Part shown: positions 40,376 through 48,313 of the stretch, in pieces | Position numbering within the stretch: the stretch's first letter is position 1 | Layout of the letters: each line of letters begins with the position of its first letter | Assembly (NCBI GenBank): GCA_964557295.1 | Contig: CAZKZP010000015.1 | Coordinates: forward strand, 1-64,000 | Source of the DNA: JBFMHP01 sp964557295 | Lineage (GTDB): Bacteria > Pseudomonadota > Gammaproteobacteria > RBG-16-57-12 | Length of the DNA: 64,000 nt | Direction of reading: 5' to 3' | Position numbers and translations under genes: made by a program | Notes under the pieces: model-generated | The model's database searches: none | What the model saw: the letters and a program-made list of their open reading frames with translations, nothing else | Told to the model about the DNA's origin: nothing

Positions 40376-42622
40376 ATGTCCAATTTTTCCGCATTGTTCA
40401 CGGGCAAGGGGGCGGAGGACAACGCGATGAGCCCGTCGGTACAGCCGCAGATCAAGCCGTACAGCCTGCTGTTCGTGGATGATGAGCCCAATGTGCTCAG
40501 CGCCTTGAAGCGCATCTTCCGGCAGGAGAATTACCAGATCCATACCGCCGCCACCGCACAGGAGGCACTGACCCTGCTGGCGCAGCAGCCGTGCCAGCTG
40601 ATCATCTCCGACTTCAAGATGCCGGGCATGAACGGCGGTGAGCTGTTGATCAAGGTCAAGGAACTCTACCCGGACACCATCCGCATCATGCTCACCGGCC
40701 ACGCCGACACCAGCGCGGTGATGGCCGCGATCAAGCAAGGCGCGGTCTACAAGTTCATCCTCAAGCCCTGGAACGACGATGATCTGCGCGTCACCGTCGC
40801 ACTCGCGCTGGAACAATACGACCTGCAACGGCGCAACCGCGACCTGCAACAACAGAATGCCAAGAAATCCGCCGAGATTCAGGCCCTGTCCAAACTCACG
40901 GTCACCAATCGCAGCCAGCTTGCGATCATCTTGCACAAGCGCCACCTGCTGAACGACCAGCAGGTCCAGGCCATCTACAAGTTGCAGCAGAGCAGCAAGC
41001 AGCCGGTGATCAAGCTACTGCTGGAACGGCAATGGATTACCGAAAAACAGATCCGCGACCTGCTGCGCAAGGATCTGATGATCGAAGAGGTCGCGCTCGC
41101 CGAATTCAAGATCGATCCGTCGATAGCCGCATTACTGCCGCGCAGTTTCTGTGAACGCCAGATTCTGCTGCCGCTCAAACAGGTCAACCGGCGCTTGGTG
41201 CTGGTGATGGCCGACCCGATGGATCGCGGGGTGATCGAGGATCTCGGCTTCAGCATCGGCCTGGAGATCCAGCCGGTGATGGCCAACATCGACGACATCC
41301 GCGCCAAGATCGCCGAGATCCACGGCGAGTCAGGAGTAAATTTCAAGGAACTGGAGACCCTGATCTCCTCCCCCGACCCCTATGAAAGCGTCGAGATCGT
41401 CATCGAGGACGAAGATCTGGTCTCGATGGAGGAACTGCTCAGCAGTACCGACGAACCTCCTGCCATTCGCTTGGTCAACGCCATCATCATCGAAGCGGTG
41501 CGCCTGGGCGCGAGCGATATCCACATCCAGCCACGCACCAAGAGCGTGGTGGTGCGTTACCGCATCGATGGCGTATTGAGTGACAAGATCCAGATTCCGA
41601 ATAACCTGCACATGTCACTGGTCTCGCGCATCAAGGTGATGGCCGAAATGGACATCACCGAACGGCGCAAGCCGCAGGACGGCCGCATCACGGTCAAGAC
41701 CCCGATGCGGATCGTGGACCTGCGCATCTCGGCGCTGCCCACCATCAACGGCGAAAAGATCGTGATGCGTCTGCTCGATCGCAATGCCTCGATACGCACG
41801 CTGGAAGAACTCGGGTTCATGCCGCAAGACCTGAGGAAGATGAGGAATGCCGTGAGCAAGCCGCAGGGCATGATCCTCACCACCGGCCCCACCGGCAGCG
41901 GCAAGACCTCCACCCTGTACTCCCTGCTGCAACACGACGCCTCGCCAGAGAAAAACTACGTCACCATCGAAGACCCGGTGGAATATTACCTCGACATGGC
42001 CGGCCAAGTAGCCATCCGCGAAAAGGTCGGACTGGATTTTGCTTCGGTATTGCGCGCCATCCTGCGCCAGGACCCGGACGTGATCCTGCTCGGGGAGATC
42101 CGCGACGTGGAGACCGCCGAGGTGGCGTTTCACGCCGCACTCACCGGCCACATGGTGTATTCCACCCTGCACACCAATTCCGCGCTCGCGACCATCGCCC
42201 GGCTGCTGGACCTGGGGCTCAAACCCTACGTAGTCGCCTCCGCGCTCGAGGCCATCGTCGCCCAGCGCCTGGTGCGGCGCATCTGTGGCGATTGCCGCGC
42301 ACCCGCCGAGCCGGATCCGGATCAACTGCACCGCCTGGGCGCGCCATTTTCCGCCCAGCCGCCCCAGGTGCAGAAAGGCACTGGCTGCATGAAATGCAAT
42401 AACACCGGCTACAAGGGGCGTGTCGCGCTCTACGAAGTCTTGGTGATGAACGAGCAACTGCGCCACCTGATTGCCTCAGGTGCCGATCTGATCTCGCTGA
42501 GCGAAACCGCCCAGCGCGGCGGCATGCGCACCCTGCTTGGTGACGCGCGGGACAAGGTCGACCAGGGTCTGACCACCGTCGACGAAGTATTACGTGTGCT
42601 GGGGGCACAAGTAGCGGAATAA
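40376..42622 (+). CDS. Response regulator fused to a PilB/GspE-type secretion ATPase
   Basis: The protein has 748 residues from ATG 40376, with AGGAG five bases upstream. A receiver spans about 28-145: Asp35/Asp36, phospho-acceptor Asp79 (LIISDFKMPG), Thr107 and Lys130 (LKPWNDDD). After a coiled coil comes a GspE/MshE-N-like domain (about 180-320). A complete hexameric ATPase follows: Walker A GPTGSGKT (504-511), Asp box near 535, Walker B DPDVILLGEIRD (566-577), His box TGHMVYSTLHT (590-600), and the tetracysteine zinc site Cys637/640 and Cys671/674. Such ATPases drive type IV pilus extension or type II secretion, and a phosphorylation-gated motor is the natural reading. No pilC, pilM or gsp genes lie nearby. 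Confidence 0.9.
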   Translation: MSNFSALFTGKGAEDNAMSPSVQPQIKPYSLLFVDDEPNVLSALKRIFRQENYQIHTAATAQEALTLLAQQPCQLIISDFKMPGMNGGELLIKVKELYPDTIRIMLTGHADTSAVMAAIKQGAVYKFILKPWNDDDLRVTVALALEQYDLQRRNRDLQQQNAKKSAEIQALSKLTVTNRSQLAIILHKRHLLNDQQVQAIYKLQQSSKQPVIKLLLERQWITEKQIRDLLRKDLMIEEVALAEFKIDPSIAALLPRSFCERQILLPLKQVNRRLVLVMADPMDRGVIEDLGFSIGLEIQPVMANIDDIRAKIAEIHGESGVNFKELETLISSPDPYESVEIVIEDEDLVSMEELLSSTDEPPAIRLVNAIIIEAVRLGASDIHIQPRTKSVVVRYRIDGVLSDKIQIPNNLHMSLVSRIKVMAEMDITERRKPQDGRITVKTPMRIVDLRISALPTINGEKIVMRLLDRNASIRTLEELGFMPQDLRKMRNAVSKPQGMILTTGPTGSGKTSTLYSLLQHDASPEKNYVTIEDPVEYYLDMAGQVAIREKVGLDFASVLRAILRQDPDVILLGEIRDVETAEVAFHAALTGHMVYSTLHTNSALATIARLLDLGLKPYVVASALEAIVAQRLVRRICGDCRAPAEPDPDQLHRLGAPFSAQPPQVQKGTGCMKCNNTGYKGRVALYEVLVMNEQLRHLIASGADLISLSETAQRGGMRTLLGDARDKVDQGLTTVDEVLRVLGAQVAE

Positions 42623-42671
42623 TCTATGGGCATGGAGACACGCGACTGGTGGTACGTTTTAGAGTGTTGAT

Positions 42672-43097
42672 ATGACAAACAAACCCGAGTGGAATGACAA
42701 TTTTTTTCAAGATTTGCGGGCCTTGGCGGAAAGCGCCTTTCCCAAACACTGCCCGACCTGCGGACGCTCCTTCGCCACAGCGGAAGAGTTCCTGCACGCC
42801 ACGATGCCCATCAGCGCCAACCGGAGCGGACTGAAGCAGTCTTACGACGATGACGACCGCCCCATCGTTGAGCTGTTCCGCAATTGTCCCTGCGGCTCCA
42901 CGTTAATGGACTTTTTCACCGACCGGCGCGACCAGTCCGAGGCAGGCATCAAACGCCGTCAGCGCTTCGGCGCCCTGCTCGAATTCCTCGTCGGCCAGGG
43001 CGTTGACCGGGAAGTCGCCCGAGCCGAATTGATCAAGGTTTTACGCGGGCACCACAGTGAACTGCTCGCTCAATTCAAACCGCCAAAAATTGAATGA
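42672..43097 (+). CDS. Small hypothetical protein with Cys motifs
   Basis: The 141-residue protein has two likely zinc-binding pairs, CPTCGRSF at about 33-40 and CPCGS at about 75-79, then a helical C-terminus. I do not recognise the family. It follows the REC-ATPase by 49 bp on the same strand with no terminator between, so it could belong to that operon, though its Shine-Dalgarno is weak. Confidence 0.65.
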   Translation: MTNKPEWNDNFFQDLRALAESAFPKHCPTCGRSFATAEEFLHATMPISANRSGLKQSYDDDDRPIVELFRNCPCGSTLMDFFTDRRDQSEAGIKRRQRFGALLEFLVGQGVDREVARAELIKVLRGHHSELLAQFKPPKIE

Positions 43098-43262
43098 TCC
43101 GAGAAGTGGCAATGTGGCATGTTGGGGCATCATCTCCCCTTCGCGTCTATTTGCGTTCGGCCAGTACGATCTGGCGCAGCAGGATATTGATGCAGTGTCG
43201 CGGAATCGGGACACGGGTGTGGAGATCTGCTTGTATCTGGAAGGAAAAATTCAGCAGCCAAT
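43098..43262. other. Short non-coding stretch before the tRNA terminator
   Basis: No gene is supported. On the minus strand a short open segment just past the terminator could encode a peptide ending INILLRQIVLAERK. It has no start or ribosome site and may be a relic. Confidence 0.3.
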
Positions 43263-43292
43263 AAAAAAGGGCTTAACGACCAGCGCAAGCCC
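43263..43292 (-). terminator. Terminator of the tRNA-Pro/Arg/His operon
   Basis: On the minus strand GGGCTT and AAGCCC pair around a 12-nt loop and are followed by six T. It lies 12 bp past the tRNA-His. Confidence 0.7.
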
Positions 43293-43303
43293 TGAATAAA
43301 GGG

Positions 43304-43377
43304 GGTGGACGATGGGGCTCGAACCCACGACAACTGGAATCACAATCCAGGGCTCTACCAACTGAGCTACGCCCACC
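43304..43377 (-). tRNA. tRNA-His (GTG)
   Basis: The cloverleaf has the tRNA-His hallmark extra 5' G (-1) opposite C73. Anticodon loop TTGTGAT carries GTG, and the T arm has GGGTTCGAGCCCC. The acceptor contains one G-T pair. The three genomic bases after C73 read CCC, so the CCA end must be added or repaired enzymatically. Confidence 0.93.
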
Positions 43378-43428
43378 ACTGAAACTGCTTGTAATCGCAG
43401 ATACTATCGTCTGCCATCACGGAATCAT

Positions 43429-43505
43429 TGGCGCGCCCGGCAGGATTCGAACCTGCTACCCTCGGCTTAGAAGGCCGATGCTCTATCCGAATGAGCTACG
43501 GGCGC
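43429..43505 (-). tRNA. tRNA-Arg (TCT)
   Basis: A 77-nt cloverleaf with CCA encoded. The acceptor stem is GCGCCCG/CGGGCGC, anticodon loop CTTCTAA carries TCT, and the T arm has AGGTTCGAATCCT. It lies 51 bp upstream of tRNA-His on the same strand. Confidence 0.95.
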
Positions 43506-43519
43506 AATCTGTTCGAAAG

Positions 43520-43596
43520 TGGTCGGGGCAGAGGGATTCGAACCCCCGACATCCTGCTCCCAAAGCAGGCGCGCTACCAGACTGCGCTATGCCCCG
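43520..43596 (-). tRNA. tRNA-Pro (TGG)
   Basis: A 77-nt cloverleaf with CCA encoded. The acceptor stem is CGGGGCA/TGCCCCG, the anticodon loop has TTTGGGA with anticodon TGG, and the T arm has GGGTTCGAATCCC. It is the first gene of the Pro-Arg-His cluster, an arrangement resembling the gammaproteobacterial argX-hisR-leuT-proM type. Confidence 0.95.
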
Positions 43597-43814
43597 CGGT
43601 ATATCCAGGCGGCGCTTGATTTGAGACCAGCCAGACCGGAATCCTGTGGCCGTCCGCCCCCAAATCGAACGACGGCAATGGTACTAAAATCTTCCGCGGG
43701 GCGCAATGAACTTGTTGCCCGAGTCACTCTCCTGGCGAAACAAGTCGCGGACTTGGCTAATTTTTCGCGACATGCGATCATGTCAGCCCTTAAAAACAGC
43801 CAGTTGTGAACACA

Positions 43815-44669
43815 ATGAGCGCCAAGATCATCGACGGCAAGCACATCTCCGCCACCCTGCGCCAGGCGATCAAAGACCGCGTCACTCGGCGCACCCAGCA
43901 TGGTCTGAGAGTTCCGGGCCTGGCCGTGGTCCTGGTCGGCAACAACCCGGCCTCCGAGGTCTACGTCAGCCACAAACGCAAGGCCTGCGCCGAGGCGGGA
44001 TTCAAGTCGGAATCGCACGACCTACCGGCCGACACCGCGCAAGCCGATCTGCTGGCGCTGATCGACAAGCTCAATCACGATCCGGAGATCGACGGGATTC
44101 TGGTGCAGTTGCCGCTGCCCGTGCACATCGACGCGGAGGCGATCATCGAGGCTATCGACCCCGGCAAGGATGTCGACGGCTTTCATCCGTATAACATCGG
44201 ACGCCTGGCCCTGCGCCAGCCGGTGCTGCGCCCGTGCACGCCCAAGGGCATCATGACCTTGCTCGCCTCCACGCTAGAGCCCCTCAAGGGCAAACACGCG
44301 GTAATCGTCGGCGCCTCCAACATCGTCGGTCGGCCGATGGGGCTGGAATTGTTATTGGCCGGCTGCACCGTCACCACCTGCCATCGTTTTACCGTTGATC
44401 TGCAAGCCTACGTGAAGGCCGCGGATATCCTGGTGGTGGCCGTGGGCAAACCCAATTTCATCCCGGGCGAATGGATCAAGCCCGGAGCCATCGTGATCGA
44501 TGTCGGGATCAACCGTATCGCCGACGGCAGCCTGGTGGGGGATGTCGATTTTGCAACGGCGAAGGACCGCGCCGGATGGATCACGCCGGTGCCGGGCGGC
44601 GTCGGGCCGATGACCGTGGCGAGCCTTCTGGAGAACACCCTGCAAGCGGCGGAAGAGCTGCACAAATGA
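43815..44669 (+). CDS. folD: Bifunctional methylenetetrahydrofolate dehydrogenase/cyclohydrolase
   Basis: The protein has 284 residues from ATG 43815. A GTG nine bases upstream is in frame, but MSAKIIDGK matches the usual FolD start. The signature blocks are VGNNPASEVYVSHKRKAC, the catalytic Lys in that block, PLPVHID, DVDGFHP, PCTPKG and the NADP-binding GASNIVGRPMGLEL. It interconverts methylene-, methenyl- and formyl-tetrahydrofolate in one-carbon metabolism. The gene is a single unit facing cysS, and the two share a hairpin terminator. Confidence 0.97.
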   Translation: MSAKIIDGKHISATLRQAIKDRVTRRTQHGLRVPGLAVVLVGNNPASEVYVSHKRKACAEAGFKSESHDLPADTAQADLLALIDKLNHDPEIDGILVQLPLPVHIDAEAIIEAIDPGKDVDGFHPYNIGRLALRQPVLRPCTPKGIMTLLASTLEPLKGKHAVIVGASNIVGRPMGLELLLAGCTVTTCHRFTVDLQAYVKAADILVVAVGKPNFIPGEWIKPGAIVIDVGINRIADGSLVGDVDFATAKDRAGWITPVPGGVGPMTVASLLENTLQAAEELHK

Positions 44670-44677
44670 TCTGAACC

Positions 44678-44701
44678 GGGCGGTCGATGTGACCGCCCTT
44701 T
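44678..44701. terminator. Hairpin between convergent folD and cysS
   Basis: GGGCGGTC and GACCGCCC form a perfect 8-bp stem with a GATGT loop and a short T tract on the plus strand. It lies 8 bp after the folD stop and touches the cysS stop, so it may serve both directions. Confidence 0.75.
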
Positions 44702-46089
44702 CACATGCTTACTCGCGGCGCCTGGGCGTCTTCCAGAATAATGCCCTGAGACTTCAACTCATCGCGGATGCGGTCGCTCTCCGCCCAATCCTTGTTCTTG
44801 CGGGCCGCCAGACGCTGCGCAATCAATGCCTCGATCGCCGCATTGCTCAACCCGCCCGCCTGCCCTCCCCCGCCTTGCAGGAAGACCTGCGGATCGCATT
44901 GCCCGATGCCGAGCAGCCCGGCCAGTTTTTTCAACAGCGAGGCGTGCTGCGCGGCCTGTTGCGGATCGCTGGCGCGGGTCTTATTGACGTGATTGGCCAG
45001 CTCGAACAGCACAGCGATGGCCGTCGGGGTGTTGAAGTCATCGTCCATGGCGGCTAAGAACTTCTCCACCTGTGCGCCGGTCAGCGCCACGGCGGGATCG
45101 ATGCGCACATCGCGCAGAGCCGTGTACAAGGTGGTCAGCGCATTCTTCGCCTCATCCAGATTGGCATTGGAATAGTTCAGCGGGCTGCGGTAGTGGCTAT
45201 TGATGATGAAAAAGCGCACCACTTCCGGATCGTAAACCTTGAGCACATCGCGAATGGTGAAGAAGTTGCCCAGCGATTTGGACATCTTCTCCTCGTTGAT
45301 GCGCACGAAGCCGTTGTGCATCCAGACGTTGACGAAGTGCTCGCCGGTGGCGGCATCCGATTGGGCGATTTCGTTCTCGTGATGCGGAAATTGCAGATCC
45401 AGCCCGCCGCCGTGGATGTCGAAATGATTGCCCAGGCAGCAGGTCGACATGGCGGAACATTCGATATGCCAGCCGGGGCGCCCTAGCCCCCACGGCGAAT
45501 CCCAGCTCGGCTCGCCGGGCTTGGCAGCCTTCCACAGCACGAAGTCGAGCGGATCGTCCTTGGCCTCGTCGACCTCCACACGCTCGCCGGCGCGCAGATC
45601 CTTGAGATTCTTGCCGGAGAGTTTGCCGTAGTCGGCGAAACTCGAGACGTCGTAATACACATCGCCGTTGCGCGCCGGATAGGCATGGCCATTGTCGATC
45701 AAACGCTGGACCATCTGGATGATGCCCTCGATGTGCGCCGTGGCGCGCGGCTCGATGTTGGGCGCGAGCACGCCGAGGGCGGCTTCGTCGCGCTTCATCT
45801 CCGCGATGAAGCGTTCGGTCAGCGCGGTGAATGGCTCGTGATTCTCGTTGGCGCGGTTGATGATCTTGTCATCGATGTCGGTGATATTGCGCACATACGT
45901 CACGTGTTGCGCGCCATAGATGTGCTGCAGGTAGCGGTACACCACATCGAACACCACCATCACGCGCGCATGGCCGATGTGGCAGTAGTCATAGACCGTC
46001 ATCCCGCAGACATACATCCGCACATTCTTGGGATCGATGGGCTTGAAGAGCTCTTTTGTTCTGGACAGGTTGTTGTGGATCTGTAACAT
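44701..46089 (-). CDS. cysS: Cysteine-tRNA ligase
   Basis: The 462-residue class-I synthetase has the HIGH box as CHIGHARV near residue 37, the zinc ligand Cys28 (MYVCGMTVYD), the second zinc block ECSAMSTCCLG and HGGGLDLQFPHHENE, and the KMSKS loop EEKMSKSLGN. It attaches cysteine to tRNA-Cys in the cytoplasm. Length matches the family (about 460). It converges on folD and is divergent from ppiA. Confidence 0.98.
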   Translation of the reverse strand: MLQIHNNLSRTKELFKPIDPKNVRMYVCGMTVYDYCHIGHARVMVVFDVVYRYLQHIYGAQHVTYVRNITDIDDKIINRANENHEPFTALTERFIAEMKRDEAALGVLAPNIEPRATAHIEGIIQMVQRLIDNGHAYPARNGDVYYDVSSFADYGKLSGKNLKDLRAGERVEVDEAKDDPLDFVLWKAAKPGEPSWDSPWGLGRPGWHIECSAMSTCCLGNHFDIHGGGLDLQFPHHENEIAQSDAATGEHFVNVWMHNGFVRINEEKMSKSLGNFFTIRDVLKVYDPEVVRFFIINSHYRSPLNYSNANLDEAKNALTTLYTALRDVRIDPAVALTGAQVEKFLAAMDDDFNTPTAIAVLFELANHVNKTRASDPQQAAQHASLLKKLAGLLGIGQCDPQVFLQGGGGQAGGLSNAAIEALIAQRLAARKNKDWAESDRIRDELKSQGIILEDAQAPRVSM

Positions 46090-46242
46090 CGTCTAATCCG
46101 CTTGCTTCAAAAGTGTGAATCCGACACGCATTCTTTGATCGTCTTCACCCCTATACTCAAGCGGCGCGCGGCCTGGGAGTGAAGACTTTCAACCCCGCAA
46201 AAAGACGTATATTATGCCCTAGTTAAATCGGAGGAGGTAGAA

Positions 46243-46848
46243 ATGAAAACAACTATTTTGGCCATTACGCTCGGCCTCGGTGCTGCATTCACCGCCGGAC
46301 TGGCCTTGGCCGACAATCCCAAGGTCAAGCTGGAAACCAATATGGGCCCGATCACCATCGAGCTGTATCCGGACAAGGCCCCGAAGACCGTCCAGAACTT
46401 TCTCGATTATGTGAACTCCGGCTTCTATGAGGGCACCATCTTCCATCGCGTCATCAACGGCTTCATGGTCCAGGGCGGCGGATTCACCCAGGACTTCGCG
46501 CAAAAGCCGGTCAAGGCCCCGGTGCAGAACGAGGCCGACAACGGCCTGACCAACGATCGCGGCACCCTCGCCATGGCACGCACCAACGATCCGCACTCGG
46601 CCACGGCGCAATTCTTCATCAACGTGGTGGACAACGGCTTTCTCAATCACAGCGGCAAAACCCCGCGCGGCTGGGGTTACGCCGTATTCGGCAAGGTCAC
46701 TGACGGTATGGATGTCGTCGACAAGATCAAGGAAGTGAAGACCGGCGCCCGCGGGCCGTTCGGTCAGGATGCGCCCCTCTCGCCCGTCGTCATCCAAAAG
46801 GCGACCGTCATCAGCAAGGCGCCGGCAAAGAGCGAAAAGGCCAAATAA
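46243..46848 (+). CDS. ppiA: Periplasmic peptidyl-prolyl cis-trans isomerase (cyclophilin A type)
   Basis: The 201-residue protein has a very strong GGAGGAGG ribosome site six bases before the ATG. Residues 1-23 are a signal peptide (AGLALA/DNP). The cyclophilin core shows FHRVINGFMVQGGG, the active-site Arg-Phe region, ARTNDPHSATAQFFINV and GWGYAVFGKVTDGMDVVD. It speeds proline isomerisation of exported proteins. The C-terminus is Lys/Ala-rich. It is followed 105 bp later by its cytoplasmic paralogue, with a REP-like hairpin between. Confidence 0.95.
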   Translation: MKTTILAITLGLGAAFTAGLALADNPKVKLETNMGPITIELYPDKAPKTVQNFLDYVNSGFYEGTIFHRVINGFMVQGGGFTQDFAQKPVKAPVQNEADNGLTNDRGTLAMARTNDPHSATAQFFINVVDNGFLNHSGKTPRGWGYAVFGKVTDGMDVVDKIKEVKTGARGPFGQDAPLSPVVIQKATVISKAPAKSEKAK

Positions 46849-46890
46849 CCGCGTCATTAAGGGGCATCACGAGCAATGAGAGTGTTTCAT

Positions 46891-46926
46891 CCCCTCACCC
46901 CAACCCTCTCCCTTAGGGAGAGGGGG
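46891..46926. repeat. REP-like hairpin repeat between ppiA and ppiB
   Basis: CCCCTCACCCCAACCCTCTCCC leads into a perfect stem, CCCTCTCCC at 46904-46912 and GGGAGAGGG at 46916-46924, with loop TTA. It is the same dispersed repeat type as the two units at 17270-17509. Confidence 0.75.
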
Positions 46927-46953
46927 CATACACAACTCAGCAGGTAATCGAAC

Positions 46954-47454
46954 ATGGTCAAGATCCACACCAGCAAAGGCGTCATCACCATCGAATTGTT
47001 CGCCGATGCCGCGCCCAAAACGGTAGAAAACTTTCTGCAATACGCCCGTGACGGCTTCTATGAAGGCACATTGTTTCACCGCGTCATCAAAGGCTTCATG
47101 ATCCAGGGTGGCGGACTCACCTCGGACATGAAACAAAAAAAGACCCGTGCGCCCGTCATCAATGAAGCCTGCAAGGAATTGAGCAACGCCCGCGGCACCC
47201 TCGCCATGGCGCGCACCTCAGACCCGCATTCGGCCACCGCGCAATTCTTCGTCAATGTGAAGAACAACACCTTCCTGGATTTCAAATCACCCACGCCGGA
47301 TGGCTGGGGCTATTGCGTCTTCGGCCGGGTGATTGACGGCATGGATATCGTCGAGGCCATCGAGAACGTCTCCACCACTACCCGCGCCGGGCACCAGGAT
47401 GTGCCGTCCGACGACGTGTTGATCGAGAAGGTCGAAGTAGTGAACGCTGCATAA
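46954..47454 (+). CDS. ppiB: Cytoplasmic peptidyl-prolyl cis-trans isomerase (cyclophilin B type)
   Basis: The protein has 166 residues without a signal peptide. The cyclophilin core contains FHRVIKGFMIQGGG, ARTSDPHSATAQFFVNV and GWGYCVFGRVIDGMDIV. It is about 60% like its periplasmic neighbour by eye. It catalyses proline isomerisation in the cytoplasm. lpxH follows after 6 bp, so the two form an operon, the common gammaproteobacterial ppiB-lpxH pairing. Confidence 0.96.
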   Translation: MVKIHTSKGVITIELFADAAPKTVENFLQYARDGFYEGTLFHRVIKGFMIQGGGLTSDMKQKKTRAPVINEACKELSNARGTLAMARTSDPHSATAQFFVNVKNNTFLDFKSPTPDGWGYCVFGRVIDGMDIVEAIENVSTTTRAGHQDVPSDDVLIEKVEVVNAA

Positions 47455-47460
47455 ACCGCT

Positions 47461-48186
47461 ATGACGACCTTTTTCATCTCCGACCTGCATCTGAGCGGCG
47501 ATTCAGAATTGACCGGCCTGTTCACGCGGTTTCTGCGTGAAGAGGCCGTTCGCGCCGAGGCGTTATACATCCTCGGCGATCTGTTCGAGGCTTGGATCGG
47601 CGACGATGCCATCGCACCCTGGTTATCACCCGTGATCGATGCGCTTAGGGACCTCAGTGCCACCGGCGTTCCGGTCTACATCGCCCATGGCAATCGCGAT
47701 TTCCTGCTCGGTGAGATGTTTTGCCGGCACGCCGGCTGTCAGCTACTCAAGACACCCTGCGTCATCGATTTGCACGGCCGCCCCACCCTGCTCCTGCACG
47801 GTGATGAACTGTGCACCGATGACAAAGAATATCAACAGCTTCGCACCATGCTGCGCAATCCTCAGTGGCAGGCGCAATTCCTCGGTCTGCCGCTGGCAGC
47901 GCGCCTTGAACAGGCCAAGGCGCTGCGGGAGAAAAGCAAGGAAGCCGTACAGCACAAGGCCTACGAGATCATGGACGTGAATGCACAGACCGTCGGCGAG
48001 TATCTGGAACGTTATCAGGTAGACACGATGATCCACGGTCACACCCATCGACCCGCGATGCATACCCTGGCGCGCGGAAACGGCATGGCGACGCGTTACG
48101 TGCTGGGGGACTGGCACCTGGACGGCGCCAAGATCCTGCGTTGCGATGGGCAAGGCTGTCAGCTCGTGCACTACCCTCAGAGATAA
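47461..48186 (+). CDS. lpxH: UDP-2,3-diacylglucosamine diphosphatase
   Basis: The 241-residue metallophosphoesterase has all metal motifs: ISDLHLSGD (7-15), LGDLFEAWIGDD (39-50), HGNRDFLLG (79-87), LLHGDELCTDD and IHGHTHRP. It removes UMP from UDP-2,3-diacylglucosamine to give lipid X, the fourth step of lipid A synthesis at the inner membrane. It is co-transcribed with ppiB. The palindromic element begins 4 bp after its stop and may act as terminator. Confidence 0.96.
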   Translation: MTTFFISDLHLSGDSELTGLFTRFLREEAVRAEALYILGDLFEAWIGDDAIAPWLSPVIDALRDLSATGVPVYIAHGNRDFLLGEMFCRHAGCQLLKTPCVIDLHGRPTLLLHGDELCTDDKEYQQLRTMLRNPQWQAQFLGLPLAARLEQAKALREKSKEAVQHKAYEIMDVNAQTVGEYLERYQVDTMIHGHTHRPAMHTLARGNGMATRYVLGDWHLDGAKILRCDGQGCQLVHYPQR

Positions 48187-48190
48187 ATGC

Positions 48191-48313
48191 AGGGTGGGTG
48201 AGGCGTTTTCTGCCGTAACCCACCAACCTGTGCCGGCACGGCACTCAATTCATTATTGTGTTGCTTCGCAACGTGTGGTGGGTTACGGCGCAAAAAAGCG
48301 CCTCACCCACCCT
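48191..48313. repeat. 123-bp palindromic repeat element
   Basis: The outer arms AGGGTGGGTGAGGCG (48191-48205) and CGCCTCACCCACCCT (48299-48313) are a perfect 15-bp inverted repeat. Inner arms GCCGTAACCCACCA (48212-48225) and TGGTGGGTTACGGC (48276-48289) add a perfect 14-bp stem. The GTAACCCACC/GGTGGGTTAC core is a common dispersed repeat of gammaproteobacteria. The right end overlaps the stop codon of the following lipoprotein gene. No other copy was noticed in the window. Confidence 0.85.

Noticed and set aside
43130..43262. Possible gene remnant on the minus strand (peptide ending INILLRQIVLAERK)
   Set aside because: No start codon or ribosome site was found, it lies right behind the tRNA terminator, and I cannot place it in any family.
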